DNA of 64,000 bases from assembly GCA_037178625.1 (NCBI GenBank), contig JAWZXG010000025.1:358293-422292 (forward strand), given 5' to 3'. Both the position numbers and the translations under genes were made by a program. Each line of letters opens with the position of its first letter. Position 1 is the first letter of the stretch. Shown here piece after piece: positions 9,003-19,265 of the stretch. The stretch comes from Skeletonema tropicum (lineage: Eukaryota > Bacillariophyta > Thalassiosirophyceae > Thalassiosirales > Thalassiosiraceae). The notes under the pieces are model-generated. The model saw only the letters and a list, made by a program, of their open reading frames with translations. It searched no databases and was not told where the DNA came from.

Positions 9003-10678
9003 ATGGCAACAACCCCCAATTCTAGCCACAACAGAGATAGCGGTAGCCGCCGAAATGCGCCGGCTGGGGTGTATACTCCAGTGTCAGGTTCATCCGGGCA
9101 ATTTGTTACTCCATCATCTTCAAAAACATCAAAACGTGGCAGAGAATCTGCAACAACTGTGGTGGCTCCACAGCGTCGTTCAACGAGAGGTCACAATAAC
9201 TCGGCCCCAATGAAGCTAACCGCTCCTTCTCAATTATTCCGTAGTCGCGATACAGCAGTGTCATGCTTCAACTTCCCTCTTGATCCCAGTAATATTGATC
9301 ACCTCAAAGTGATATGTTCTAAATGCAAGATGGTCTTGGGTGAAGCCAAAGACGGAATCCTCACCGAAGCAATAAAGAAGAAGAAACGTGCCGACAAACG
9401 AATGTGCGAACGGCCGTGGGACCTCAACAATAAATCACATCGGGAGGCATCAAAAAGAAAGGCATATTTTGATTTTCATGAGCTCTTTGAAGAAGACGCA
9501 TCAGCAGCAGAAGGGGATAATAATTCCAATGCGACACAGCCCCAAAAGAAGAAGCAACGAAGAAGGACTGCGCAAAAGCAACAAAATAATGGCACGCAAC
9601 AACGTAATGCTCAGCCTATAATGTTTGACGAGGATGGTCACTTCACAGATGATGCTGTTGAATTGCTTCGGACAAAATTAAACTCGATCCCGAATGACAA
9701 TGATTTGAGAGTTGCACAAATGTTGATGAAATGGACTTCACCTGTACTATTCGACCAAGATGGCCACCTTACCAACAATGTGGTTAAATTGTTTGAGAAA
9801 CGATTGCAGACATCGCGCAAAGACGGGTTGAATCCAAATGATAATGATTTGAGAGTTACAGGAATGTTGATGAAGTGGACTTTTGAAAGTAAAGATACAA
9901 AGCAGTACAATGCACCATTAGCTGTGTTGCCATCATTTCCTCGTATTAAATCTATGATTGTGGCATGCGTACCCCAATTGAATCATTCAGTAGAAGAGTC
10001 CACACGGCTACGCAACTTGCGGATGAGAACGTTTAGTAGTTGGATGGATTGTCTTAAGATGGCACACTTCGACCCAGATATGATGATTGATGCGTCGATA
10101 AGAAAGAGGAAAACTATCCCGAAGCCTTTCATAGTGAAGGAATTGAATAAAAATAGAATGAGTGCAGAGAAAACAATTGCAGCATTCGAATTTGCGAAAA
10201 TTAGTTTCAAGCAAGGTGCAAGACTTGCGCAAGCGATAGATGTAGAAACCCGTGAACCTGGAATGCCAAGAGGACTCCGTATATTTGCACCTACAAGCGA
10301 GCTTTATCGTACAAAGGGTAACTATGTCAAATTAGAATACCCCACATTGACGTTTAAGGATGTTCCATTGGAAGAAGTTGTTTGAGACAAATTGATACTG
10401 TCGAGGTCGATGAAGGATCTTTAGTCGCAGACATCAATGGGGAGGTTGCTCTCCATCAACCTCTGATGGTATTCGATTCATCTACATCTGCAGAAGATAA
10501 TGGCGATGGCGCAGTCGGAAATGATGCTGATGAAACGGCGCAGGTGAAAGTATCGAAAGAGGATACGATCGTCAGCACTTGTCCTCATTGCAGTAAGCGC
10601 TTACTTAATGTGGCTCTCCGTGTTCACATGTTTGAGGCACATGGTGTTACTCTTTGTGCTGAAGCCGAACCTAGGTAA
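9003..10678 (+). CDS. Unrecognised basic protein with C2H2-like tail, two frames
   Basis: The ATG at 9003 opens a 460-codon frame ending with TGA at 10383-10385. A second frame, shifted by one base and open from about 10358, continues to 10678. The first part is Ser/Thr/Arg-rich, then has a CSKCKM pair near residue 110 with later C/H residues, a Lys/Gln-rich stretch, and an internal duplication of about 45 residues. The duplicates share DxDGH(F/L)T at the start and PNDNDLRV, MLMKW at the end. The tail carries a single finger (CPHCSK...HMFEAH). I do not recognise the family. The frame break could be an unrecognised intron, a frameshift mutation, a sequence error or recoding. The gene lies between repeats and hairpins, so a transposon-related origin is possible but unproven. 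The upstream ATG-less extension to 8931 was not used. Confidence 0.55.
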
Positions 10679-11038
10679 TCGATAATTATTAGTACCAAAT
10701 CATATGAGGCGAAGAATGATGCAGCCAAATATGTCTTCATTTTTGCATTGAAACGGCATAATGGCATAGATAGAGTAGACAGTAGTAACGAGTTGACGGA
10801 AGATATCGACATTGTGATGGGCTTCTCATCAGATTTTTGGATGTCACAGTTAGCGATAGTTAGCGATCACAAATGCTAAGGCGAATCCACCGTGCGCCTT
10901 AGTATGACCGGTCGAATTGCATGAGTTATATTAGTGCCGGATCGCGATTTTAGTACTAGCAGATCACCATAGTACGTAGGAATTTAAATCTACGTGTGAA
11001 TTTAAAAACCCCCTTTGCGGAGTGCTGGACTTCCGAGA
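10679..11038. other. Short intergenic stretch
   Basis: No gene or repeat I can support. It separates the unknown finger protein from the foldback element. Confidence 0.4.
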
Positions 11039-11984
11039 AAGTTGCGACCAATCTCGTCCAACTCGTGAATTTTAAATTTCACATTTTCACAGCCAAAAAT
11101 CACATTTGGGACAGGAGGGGGGCAAGAGGGCGTTTCCCCCATTTTATGAGCCTTTGGCGCCATGAGTGCCCCCCAACAAAACACAGCAGCAAACGCAAAG
11201 TACTGTGAAATTTACTGTGAAATTTACCGTGAAATTTGTTGTGTGGACCACGGGAACCTGGGGTTGACACGTCGGGATGAAGTGATGCGACGAGTGTTTG
11301 CTATGAAGGTTAAGTCGTGGTTCTCAAAAATCTAGCGTTGAGGTGCGTTGAGGTTGATTTCTGATGGCCTGTTCCGTCAAAACTTGCTGCCGACGCCACG
11401 GATCGGCCATCTGACACGGTGCGCCGCCAAGCAGCATGTCACTCGTGGCGGTGGCAGCAAGTTTTGCACGTTGGCGCAAGTTTTTGACGGAACAGGCCAT
11501 CAGAAATCAACCTCAACGCACCTCAACGCTAGATTTTTGAGAACCACGACTTAACCTTCATAGCAAACACTCGTCGCATCGGCCACTAACAAAAATCAGC
11601 CACTGTCAACCCCAGGTTCCCGTGTGTGGACACAACGTGAATTTCGGTGAATTTCACATTTTGCATGTGAAATTTGCAAAGTGAAATTCACCATGTGAAA
11701 TGTGAAATTCACGTTTTGTGTGGACACCCTATTTTCACATGCAAAATGTGAAATTCACCGAAATTCACGTTGTGTCCACACAACAAATTTCACGGCAAAT
11801 TTCACAGTAAATTTCACAGTAGTTTGCGTTTGCTGCTGTGTTTTGTTGGGGGGCACTCATGGCGCCAAAGGCTCAATGAAATGGGGGAAACGCCCTCTTG
11901 CCCCCCTCCTGTCTCAAATGTGATTTTTGGCTGTGAAAATGTGAAATTTAAAACTCACGAGTTGGACGAGATTGGTCGCAACTT
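11039..11984. mobile_element. Foldback element with three inverted-repeat layers
   Basis: The outer arms 11039-11249 and 11774-11984 are about 211 bp each and nearly perfect inverted copies. Inside them are two further inverted pairs: 11284-11387 with 11476-11580 (with a small flanking pair 11251-11269/11604-11622), and 11624-11672 with 11732-11780, which overlaps the right outer arm. Much of the sequence is built from GTGAAATT / AATTTCAC words. No transposase frame is present. The arrangement reads as a long-TIR MITE that received another foldback unit between its arms. Short ORFs here are by-products of the repeats. Confidence 0.8.
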
Positions 11985-12381
11985 GTTACAAAACATCGCC
12001 CGTGGAGATTGTACATCCTCTCACGGTAACATCTGTCGTAAATCCTGCTGCCACACGTCACACTAGACTGTCTGCAGCTAACCCCCGAAATGTGTACCTT
12101 ACCTACAGAAATAGCACAGCTAAATATCTATTCTAAGCACAACCGATATCCCGAAGGCGCGTACTTGTCACTCGTGTAGTGACAAGCCGTCTTTTTTGTT
12201 ATATTCGTTAAACGTTACAACAGATTATAGCTGCGTACAAGCCTCAAAGTACACAGTAAACCAGTATTCAGTCTAACTCAACGCTAACCATTGCGCATCT
12301 CTTGCGCAATGCAATGTGAGTATGAACCCTTACATCCTACACGAGAAAGGCCACGGTCTGACTTTCCGACCAAGTCACGGG
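11985..12381. other. Intergenic, no gene seen
   Basis: No coding frame or recognisable repeat. The stretch ends where the first copy of repeat B begins. Confidence 0.4.
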
Positions 12382-12701
12382 CGATCGTCACATTAGTAAA
12401 GAGGGTCCGCCAGTAGTAAGGATTGAACGGACAAGCAGAAAACATCTAAGAAGCGAGCGGCTTTCAAAGAAGAACGACGCCAGATGCAGAAAGATTTGTA
12501 TTCAAATGACGGAGTGAGAAAGGCGTACCAAACCAAAGTGAAAAGTAGCTGGAGTTGCGAGGTCACTCTTTGCTTTATCAACACGCAGGTGCGATGACAA
12601 CACTGAACATTTGAATGGGAGATAGACGCTTGGAATTTGGTTAGTAAGGAGGACCCGATCAAGACTCCACAACGCATTTTCCAAGCAGCTTATTAAATTT
12701 T
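12382..12701. repeat. Direct repeat B, copy 1
   Basis: This 320-bp segment recurs, apparently unchanged, at 16237-16556 (offset 3855 throughout). It has no terminal inverted repeats and no TG...CA ends. A 94-codon minus-strand frame is identical in both copies but matches no family I know, and it starts and ends without any gene context. The near identity suggests a recent duplication or a short mobile segment. Confidence 0.8.
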
Positions 12702-15700
12702 TAAAGTTTGGTGAACGTCTTTGAGAGTCAACGTTCACGGGTTTTGTATGTCTTTTTCCCCCTCCCACCCTCACAACTCTCATACGATGATGCGGATGGT
12801 GGGTTGGAGTGTATAATATTGTTGTCGCACATGGTGCGTATTGGTCCGGGGGGGTTCCTGACGCGTAGGACCCCTCCAGCAGCTCTTCTCTGCTCGATTT
12901 CGATCGGCATGGGCAGGGGACGTCTACTCTACGGATATTATTATTTTCCGGGGGGGGTAGGTTGGTGAAGGACGTGAACGCCTTCTAGCAATTTGCTATG
13001 CTGGGGGTGTTCCACCATCAACTTTTGCTGATGGGGGACGGATGATGGATGTGTATCGATCGATGTGTGGTAGAAGACGGACGTGTTCTTCAATCAGTCA
13101 AATACGTATTTCATAATTTTGGTGGAGACCAGATGCCGCTAGGGGGGCATCGTCTGTGGAAGTTCCCCATCGAGCTGGAGTGTTAGTCATTGGTGGATGG
13201 TTCTCTAGCCAAGCTGAATATTAGGTACAGCTTGTATCGGACTATCCTTTGTGGAAGATATGCTGAGATATCTTTTACTGATGAGGGGACGGGATGATGG
13301 ATGTTGTATCGATGGGAGACCGAGGCTCTGTCCTTCCTACTGGGACCATCGGTGCCACATGTGCTGCTACGCATGCTACCCTTCCAATACGTCTTATGCA
13401 TATGCCAACGAGTTCTTCAGCAGTTGCCCTACCAATCTGTCCTCCACGGAAGCAACAACCCGGTCACATAGTGAGAGGGTTGCCTACGCCTGCTTACCTA
13501 TCTTCGGGGGAAGATGCTGCTGACGGACATGTGCATACTACACAGTTACTTGCTGCTTCTTTGATACAAGTCTACCATGTGCTTTCGTATACAAGATGAT
13601 GAAAGGTCCATCTTCTTCGGGGTCTCACTACCGCCCTAAAGCTAGTAGCGGGCCTTCTTCTTGTGTATGGAACTGATTATTGCGATGAATCTCCGATGAC
13701 ATCATGCGGTTTGGAACTGCATGGTTTATCTAGAACGGAGATAGCACTATCTCAACGATCAACGGGAGCAATGTATGAGTGTATGACAGCCGAGGTTAGG
13801 TGTTAGTTGGGATACCGGGGGGGAGTCACCTGCGGTGTTTGGGTGACGCAATAAGATCCTCGTCAGTAGTTGATTAGACGTCTTATTCTGGGATGTCCAT
13901 AAACTACTGTTATTCGGAACATATTGGGACCAGTCCTGTTTTGAGTTGACATCTTAGGAAACAGTGGATGCTGACGATTACTCTTATGGGGACGTCAGAC
14001 CTGGACGGAAGCTCTTGCACAATGGAGAAGCTTGTGGACGACTGACTAAATGCCGAAGCTACTATGGTCTCTTGGTGTCAGTGGTGAGGTAGGGCAGGTA
14101 CTCAGTCAAGTATTCCGCTACATCTCCAGTGATCGCATGCTGTTTGGAACAGCGATATGTTGTGCATGCTGCGACGCGATGAGGAAGCGAAGGCTGACAC
14201 ACAGCTTGGAGTTGTGTGTCATGACTTGCTACGGAGTTTCGTCTGCTTCAAAAGCCAGCGGTAGACTCAAGGTGTGCACTCGGGCGATACACTCCACCAC
14301 ACTCCTTTCATTTGCGATACACTCCACCACACTCCTTTCATTTGTAACCTTTCCTCTGCTACCACATTGTGTGGCATGACTTGCTACGGAAATGCATCCT
14401 CTTCTAATGCCATCTACAAGAGATACAACTCCATCCACGCTTGCTTCATCTGCAACCTCCCAGCGGCGGCACTGTGAGGTATGCTATTGTGGAGAGACGC
14501 CCATAACAATTGTCGGTGGTGGATGCTAGTTCAGTTGAAGGTGTGCCCTATGAAATCGGATGACATCGGACATCCCCAGGGCTTGCCTGTTTGGATCGCT
14601 TCGTGACTCCCTCCGTCCATGTGTGTGGATGACATACGCTGTTCTGTAATTCTTTCGTCGGCGCCCTCAAGAGTGACAGAAGAACGCAGGTCTGTAGTTA
14701 GGTTTGGCGGGAGGAGGGTTTGATCATATTCACATATTTCAGCGCGTGTGGCTACGCAGGCAGGATAGATGGGAAGATAGGAGATGGGCATATCCCAGCA
14801 GTCGGTAGTGTTCACCCACTACTAATGCTGAGGAGCCAAGTACCGAAGGAGCGAGCGGGGCGGCACATGTGGCTTCTTTCATGACACTGCGCCATGCGTC
14901 TGTCAAACTACGTAGCCACTCTGATACAATTTGTTTTCCGGGGGGGGGGGGTGTGATTATGACGAAAGGAGAATGCCATGCTTCCAGTTGTTAATGAGGA
15001 ATGATCCAGTCTACACTACCCACATCTTCCTCCTTCACGGGGATGTACGGTTCGTCACGTCGTGACAGTTAGAAACATTGCTGTCCAGATAAACGTCCTT
15101 GGGCGGGGCGGCGGGTTCGGGCACTACTTCGGGAGGAAGGAAGATTAAGGCAGCGTGAACAAATCAGGATGGGATGTTGTGTTCTGCCGTGATTCGATGA
15201 CTTGATGGGACGCCTGGAAGAGTTGAGGCAGAGATTCAAGTCCAATGCTAGTCAAAACAATCTTTGCGGCAGCTTGGATGACGGACTACAACGGAGTATT
15301 CAGGGAGTTTTTGGAGTCGGCGAGGCAAGGGACCGGCCTATCCTGCAAGATGGATATGGAAGATTACAGCTTAAGGGTGTCTATGGGGGGAGGAACTACG
15401 ATGCAGGCACACAAAAACTAGGTACCCACAGCGACCTTCTAGCTTTTATCGACAGAAGAAGGAAATAGGAAGAAGGTTAAAAATTTGAAGATGAGATGCA
15501 CCCTTGGGTATTTGAGGTACAAGTGGAGTGATCAACCTGAGTGCAAGCGAACGCTAACCATGCATTGTATCATTTCTCTCTCTTTTCTTGCAGATGAGGA
15601 TCGGGCTACGGAAGAAACTACAGCCTTGCTCTTCTTTTGGGTGAGCATCCTGTGTACGATTGTATCGCGCTGCATTATGGAACTGCAACCTCCCCCCTCA

Positions 15701-15869
15701 CGAAAGGTTAAGGGTAAGGTTGGCCGCAGGCACAGGATGTTCTACCTCAGGCAGTTTTTGAGGCTGTTTCCTTCATCATGCAAGCAAGGAAAGCTCATGG
15801 GAGCAAATTACTCAAGCATGGTCTGCCACTGGAACCACGCTGGAGTGTTCGAGGAGTCTTAGTTGCCGA
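12702..15869. other. Gene-poor degenerate region
   Basis: This 3.2 kb stretch has only short ORFs without recognisable domains. It contains degenerate internal repeats. A GATGG...GATGATGGATG...GTATCGAT block recurs at about 13023 and 13273. A TGACTTGCTACGGA block recurs at about 14221 and 14377. An exact approximately 31-bp tandem duplication covers about 14285-14345. Two G runs follow TTTTCC at about 12950 and 14940. A pyrimidine tract with TTGCAG at about 15575-15593 looks like a splice acceptor ahead of a 125-codon frame (15485-15862), but no partner exon could be assigned. I see decayed sequence rather than a functioning gene. Confidence 0.45.
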
Positions 15870-16239
15870 GGGGGGTTATGATGCGAAGCTTTCTTCTTCA
15901 CAAATATTGATTCGAGATCTCTACTGGTGCTAGTAGCGGTAGGCTGAAGCATGGCAGGTTCACGGTGAGATCGCGATTACGTGTCTTTCCCGTGCCCCGA
16001 GGACACCTACCTCGGGCTCACCCCTAGATGAGGGCTGGCCTGCAACTCATGAGTGACGCCGCACGCAAATGCCCAGGTCATTTGACACAGAGAGCCGGAG
16101 ACAATTGGAGGAGAAAAGTGGGTCAACTTCCCCAACGGTAACTAGAGATTAAAGAACAAGTAAGATTGAATTTTATCTCAGCTTGACATGCAACAAGATT
16201 TGCAGCAAGGAGGTGAATGAGGCACGGACTTCGGACCGA
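15870..16239. repeat. Direct repeat A, copy 1
   Basis: This 370-bp unit recurs in the same orientation at 16605-16974 (constant offset 735). It begins with GGGGGGTTATGATGCG and ends TTCGGACCGA. The A-B-A layout recalls a miniature LTR element, but the TG/CA ends, primer-binding site and flanking target duplication expected of an LTR element are missing. Confidence 0.8.
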
Positions 16240-16556
16240 TCGTCACATTAGTAAAGAGGGTCCGCCAGTAGTAAGGATTGAACGGACAAGCAGAAAACAT
16301 CTAAGAAGCGAGCGGCTTTCAAAGAAGAACGACGCCAGATGCAGAAAGATTTGTATTCAAATGACGGAGTGAGAAAGGCGTACCAAACCAAAGTGAAAAG
16401 TAGCTGGAGTTGCGAGGTCACTCTTTGCTTTATCAACACGCAGGTGCGATGACAACACTGAACATTTGAATGGGAGATAGACGCTTGGAATTTGGTTAGT
16501 AAGGAGGACCCGATCAAGACTCCACAACGCATTTTCCAAGCAGCTTATTAAATTTT
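16237..16556. repeat. Direct repeat B, copy 2
   Basis: This is the second copy of the 320-bp segment at 12382-12701. It lies between the two A repeats and shares the CGA overlap with the end of A copy 1. About 48 bp of unrelated sequence follows before A copy 2. Confidence 0.8.
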
Positions 16557-16604
16557 CCCACCCACCCGACCCTGGGTTATTTCGGTTGTTGCCCCCCTTG
16601 TTTT

Positions 16605-16974
16605 GGGGGGTTATGATGCGAAGCTTTCTTCTTCACAAATATTGATTCGAGATCTCTACTGGTGCTAGTAGCGGTAGGCTGAAGCATGGCAGGTTCACGG
16701 TGAGATCGCGATTACGTGTCTTTCCCGTGCCCCGAGGACACCTACCTCGGGCTCACCCCTAGATGAGGGCTGGCCTGCAACTCATGAGTGACGCCGCACG
16801 CAAATGCCCAGGTCATTTGACACAGAGAGCCGGAGACAATTGGAGGAGAAAAGTGGGTCAACTTCCCCAACGGTAACTAGAGATTAAAGAACAAGTAAGA
16901 TTGAATTTTATCTCAGCTTGACATGCAACAAGATTTGCAGCAAGGAGGTGAATGAGGCACGGACTTCGGACCGA
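16605..16974. repeat. Direct repeat A, copy 2
   Basis: This is the second copy of the 370-bp unit at 15870-16239. No difference was noticed by eye, which implies a very recent duplication or ongoing gene conversion. Confidence 0.8.
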
Positions 16975-16979
16975 ACTTT

Positions 16980-17090
16980 TCTATTGTGAATTTTAAAATT
17001 CACATTTTCACACAAAGTGTGAATTTTGACCTCCAAAGTGTGAAATTCACATGTGAAATTTGGTGTGTGGACACCCTATTCGGACAAATC
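16980..17090. repeat. Short relative of the 11 kb foldback element
   Basis: This stretch is rich in GTGAATTTT / AAATTCAC words. It ends with GTGTGGACACCCTATT, which is shared exactly with 11719-11734 inside the foldback element. It is probably a small or solo member of the same family, located just upstream of the TPR gene. Confidence 0.55.
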
Positions 17091-17312
17091 TCCCTGGAAT
17101 GATGGGTTGTCGATTTTGGAGTGAACCCCCCCTGGATCTCAGGCTAGCCAAAATTTTTGTCCCCCGGTCGATCTATTCCACTGTAGGTAGGTACATTGAA
17201 GTGTTTTGTTTTTCCCGCCAGTATCTAGCTTGCTCGTCTCTTGCTCTTGTCTCTTGTCTCAGCTCAAGAATGGCTGAGCAGTTTCGATGTTGACATCTTG
17301 AAAGTAGTCGAC

Positions 17313-17393
17313 ATGGCAAAATATATGATGGCTTCCCTTGAGGCCCAGCAGCAAAATCCCAGCTCAGACTGCTTGCCGCGTTCTGCAAGATAG
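17313..17393 (+). CDS. Short upstream ORF of the TPR gene
   Basis: The 26-codon frame starts MAKYMMASLEAQQQ and ends PRSAR, about 120 bp before the TPR start codon. In the duplicated locus the same reading frame survives from the inner ATG (34954-35019), with one Ala-to-Thr change and the same stop. An indel removes the outer ATG reading there. Its preservation in both copies, together with the surrounding noncoding sequence, may just reflect recent duplication. It could be a translation-controlling uORF or a mis-read first exon. Confidence 0.35.
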   Translation: MAKYMMASLEAQQQNPSSDCLPRSAR

Positions 17394-17512
17394 CTACTTA
17401 GTCTCTTACAGGATGCTCAGCACACATCAAGATCAAGATCGGCTGTGTGCTCGACTGCCGGTGCTCGACATCGCTCATAAATATTTCTAAATTCTATCTG
17501 TTCTCAGCCATC

Positions 17513-18259
17513 ATGTTCTTTCTACCACCCGGTACAGCACCAGCTCACTTTCAACCCAGCTATGACCAGAGAGTTTATGTGACTTCGCTTGCAAACATTG
17601 TATCAAGCTCTCCGTCACAGAAGAATTGGTCCAGGAGAAATAATAACAAAGATGATGTAGCAACTAATCCTGCTCGCGAGTTCTTCAATCGCCTCTTATT
17701 TCGAAGAAGACGTGCTGATATTGATGTTGACATCGTCGATGATTCCATCAATATCGCTGATTCCAAACGTTTGCAGCTCAGCATCATCGCTGAGCAAGAA
17801 AGAAGCGCTGCAGCCGATCATCGTGAGATCTACTGTTGCAGCACCAACGAAGGTGATTGCGTTGTAAGCAAGATGAAGAAAACTGCCACTTTCCACATGT
17901 CGGAGGGAAATCTAAATGAGGCTCTTTACACGCTCAACAAGTGTGTTGCTCTACAGCAAAAGCTGAATGGAAAAGAGTCAGTGGAGGTCGCTGACACATT
18001 CCACATGATGGGCACCATCATGGCTAATATGGGTACTGAGTACAGCTATAGAGCAATGGCTGCATTTGAACAAGCTCTCAAGATTTATCAGCAACGGCTT
18101 GGATGTGGATCGGAGGAGACCGCCGCTTGCCTCAAGAATCTCTATCTGTTACTTCATCAGCAACGAGTTGATATCAGATCTGAGAATAAGAACGATGAGA
18201 CTGCTAATCCCTGCGATGAATGCCTTACGTGCTCAGAAGTAACTAGAAATCCCATGTAA
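17513..18259 (+). CDS. TPR-repeat protein, kinesin-light-chain style
   Basis: The protein has 248 residues from the ATG at 17513. The longer frame back to 17447 is unlikely, because the homologous locus at 35 kb also has its ATG at this point. The N-terminal part is hydrophobic (MFFLPPG), then basic (RRRRADIDVD). Residues of about 130-225 hold two TPR-like helical pairs (GNLNEALYTLNKCVALQQ, with spacing like TPR_12; then YRAMAAFEQALKIYQQRLG). The C-terminus is acidic and has a CDECLTC motif of unknown meaning. TPR proteins act as protein-binding scaffolds. The partner and location are unknown. A truncated paralogous copy lies at 34.8-35.4 kb. Confidence 0.75.
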   Translation: MFFLPPGTAPAHFQPSYDQRVYVTSLANIVSSSPSQKNWSRRNNNKDDVATNPAREFFNRLLFRRRRADIDVDIVDDSINIADSKRLQLSIIAEQERSAAADHREIYCCSTNEGDCVVSKMKKTATFHMSEGNLNEALYTLNKCVALQQKLNGKESVEVADTFHMMGTIMANMGTEYSYRAMAAFEQALKIYQQRLGCGSEETAACLKNLYLLLHQQRVDIRSENKNDETANPCDECLTCSEVTRNPM

Positions 18260-18556
18260 CGGAAGTATATTATGATATGTAATGATAGGGTGCGATCTGG
18301 GAAATAATAGCTACTGCAGCACATGTTCGTTATCACTTAGCGTAGATAATGTCGCCTCTTGAGGGCCCACCAGACGTACTTTAAAATTTCTGTTACATAT
18401 ATGATATGTAATGATAAGCAAGTCAGTGAAGATGAACTGAATCTAAACAATGTTAGTATTCATTACTTCGGTATCCATCCTGAACCTAAGACGTGTGATA
18501 CAACTATGGTGCCAAGTCGCGACAACTCTCAACATTATGTAGAGTGTGTAGCAACT

Positions 18557-18745
18557 CTACATCCCTGTAAGACTGCGCTGAGAAGCTGTAGGAGTAGGCG
18601 GCAAGATCATCTTTTTCACAATCACATTTCTTGGAATTTGCCACTGCGGATGGAACGGGAACGAAAAATTTGATTGCTGCGCTTGCTGCTTTGGAGCCCT
18701 TGACCTTGCCACACTCTGGATTTTCAAACGTGGTTTCTGTATCTG

Positions 18746-18776
<31 letters not shown>

Positions 18777-18868
18777 TGATGTTGTCTTAGCCGTTCCTGT
18801 TGCTGCTGCGCCAACATTTTCACCTCCTCCTCGGTTGCCACTCTCATTCGGACTGCGTTCTTAAACAT
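18557..18868 (-). CDS. Possible poly-Gln protein exon
   Basis: This 103-codon frame contains a run of 12 Gln encoded by a CTG/CAG array (about 18746-18781 on the plus strand), followed by a basic segment and LPPTPTASQ. A further minus-strand frame beginning MCRNVSQDEKYFE at 19085 could be an upstream exon, but donor and acceptor choices are weak and an in-frame TGA lies just upstream of this ATG. The other strand reads poly-Ala in the same place. The coding status is therefore doubtful; the trinucleotide repeat itself is certain. Confidence 0.3.
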
Positions 18869-19265
18869 TGCGTCTCAGGATGATCACTACTACGACACTA
18901 TTGATGTTGGAAACATTGCTAGAAACAAAATAAGAAACTATGATACGTCGTCGCACACTGTTTCGGCTGCGGTGGCAGTAGACGAGAAGGCAATTATATC
19001 TATACCCTGCAACTCTCACTATTTTGCCAGCCACTTTTTTCAATCTTTCAAAGTATTTCTCATCTTGACTGACGTTGCGACACATATGTGTGCAAATTTG
19101 AAGACGTCCATCTCTTTGCTCCCAGCCACAACTTGCAATGGTTTTCCCTCACATCTTTTCTTTCTTGTGTCCGCTGTCAGCAGATAGATTTGTGCTTTGC
19201 GCTTCCACTTCATCACCATTCACCGTCATAAACCAATCCCTGCAGAGGAGGATATGTTGTAGTCA
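18869..19265. other. Intergenic / upstream of histidinol dehydrogenase
   Basis: No gene is firmly supported. It may hold a first exon of the poly-Gln frame on the minus strand (19085 downwards) and contains the upstream region of the histidinol dehydrogenase gene on the plus strand. The intergenic stretch 18260-18556 likewise holds no gene I can support. Confidence 0.4.

Noticed and set aside
11348..12066. ORFs of 68-98 codons in the foldback element
   Set aside because: They are produced by repeated AATTTCAC words and inverted arms, with mirrored frames on the other strand.
13251..13599. Overlapping 90- and 101-codon ORFs in the gene-poor region
   Set aside because: No domain and no exon context; they lie in degenerate repeated sequence.
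15870..16974. LTR or miniature LTR (TRIM) element formed by the A repeats
   Set aside because: No TG...CA ends, no tRNA-complementary primer site after the first repeat and no flanking target duplication.
18631..18864. Plus-strand poly-Ala frame
   Set aside because: It is the reverse reading of the CAG array; nothing else supports it.
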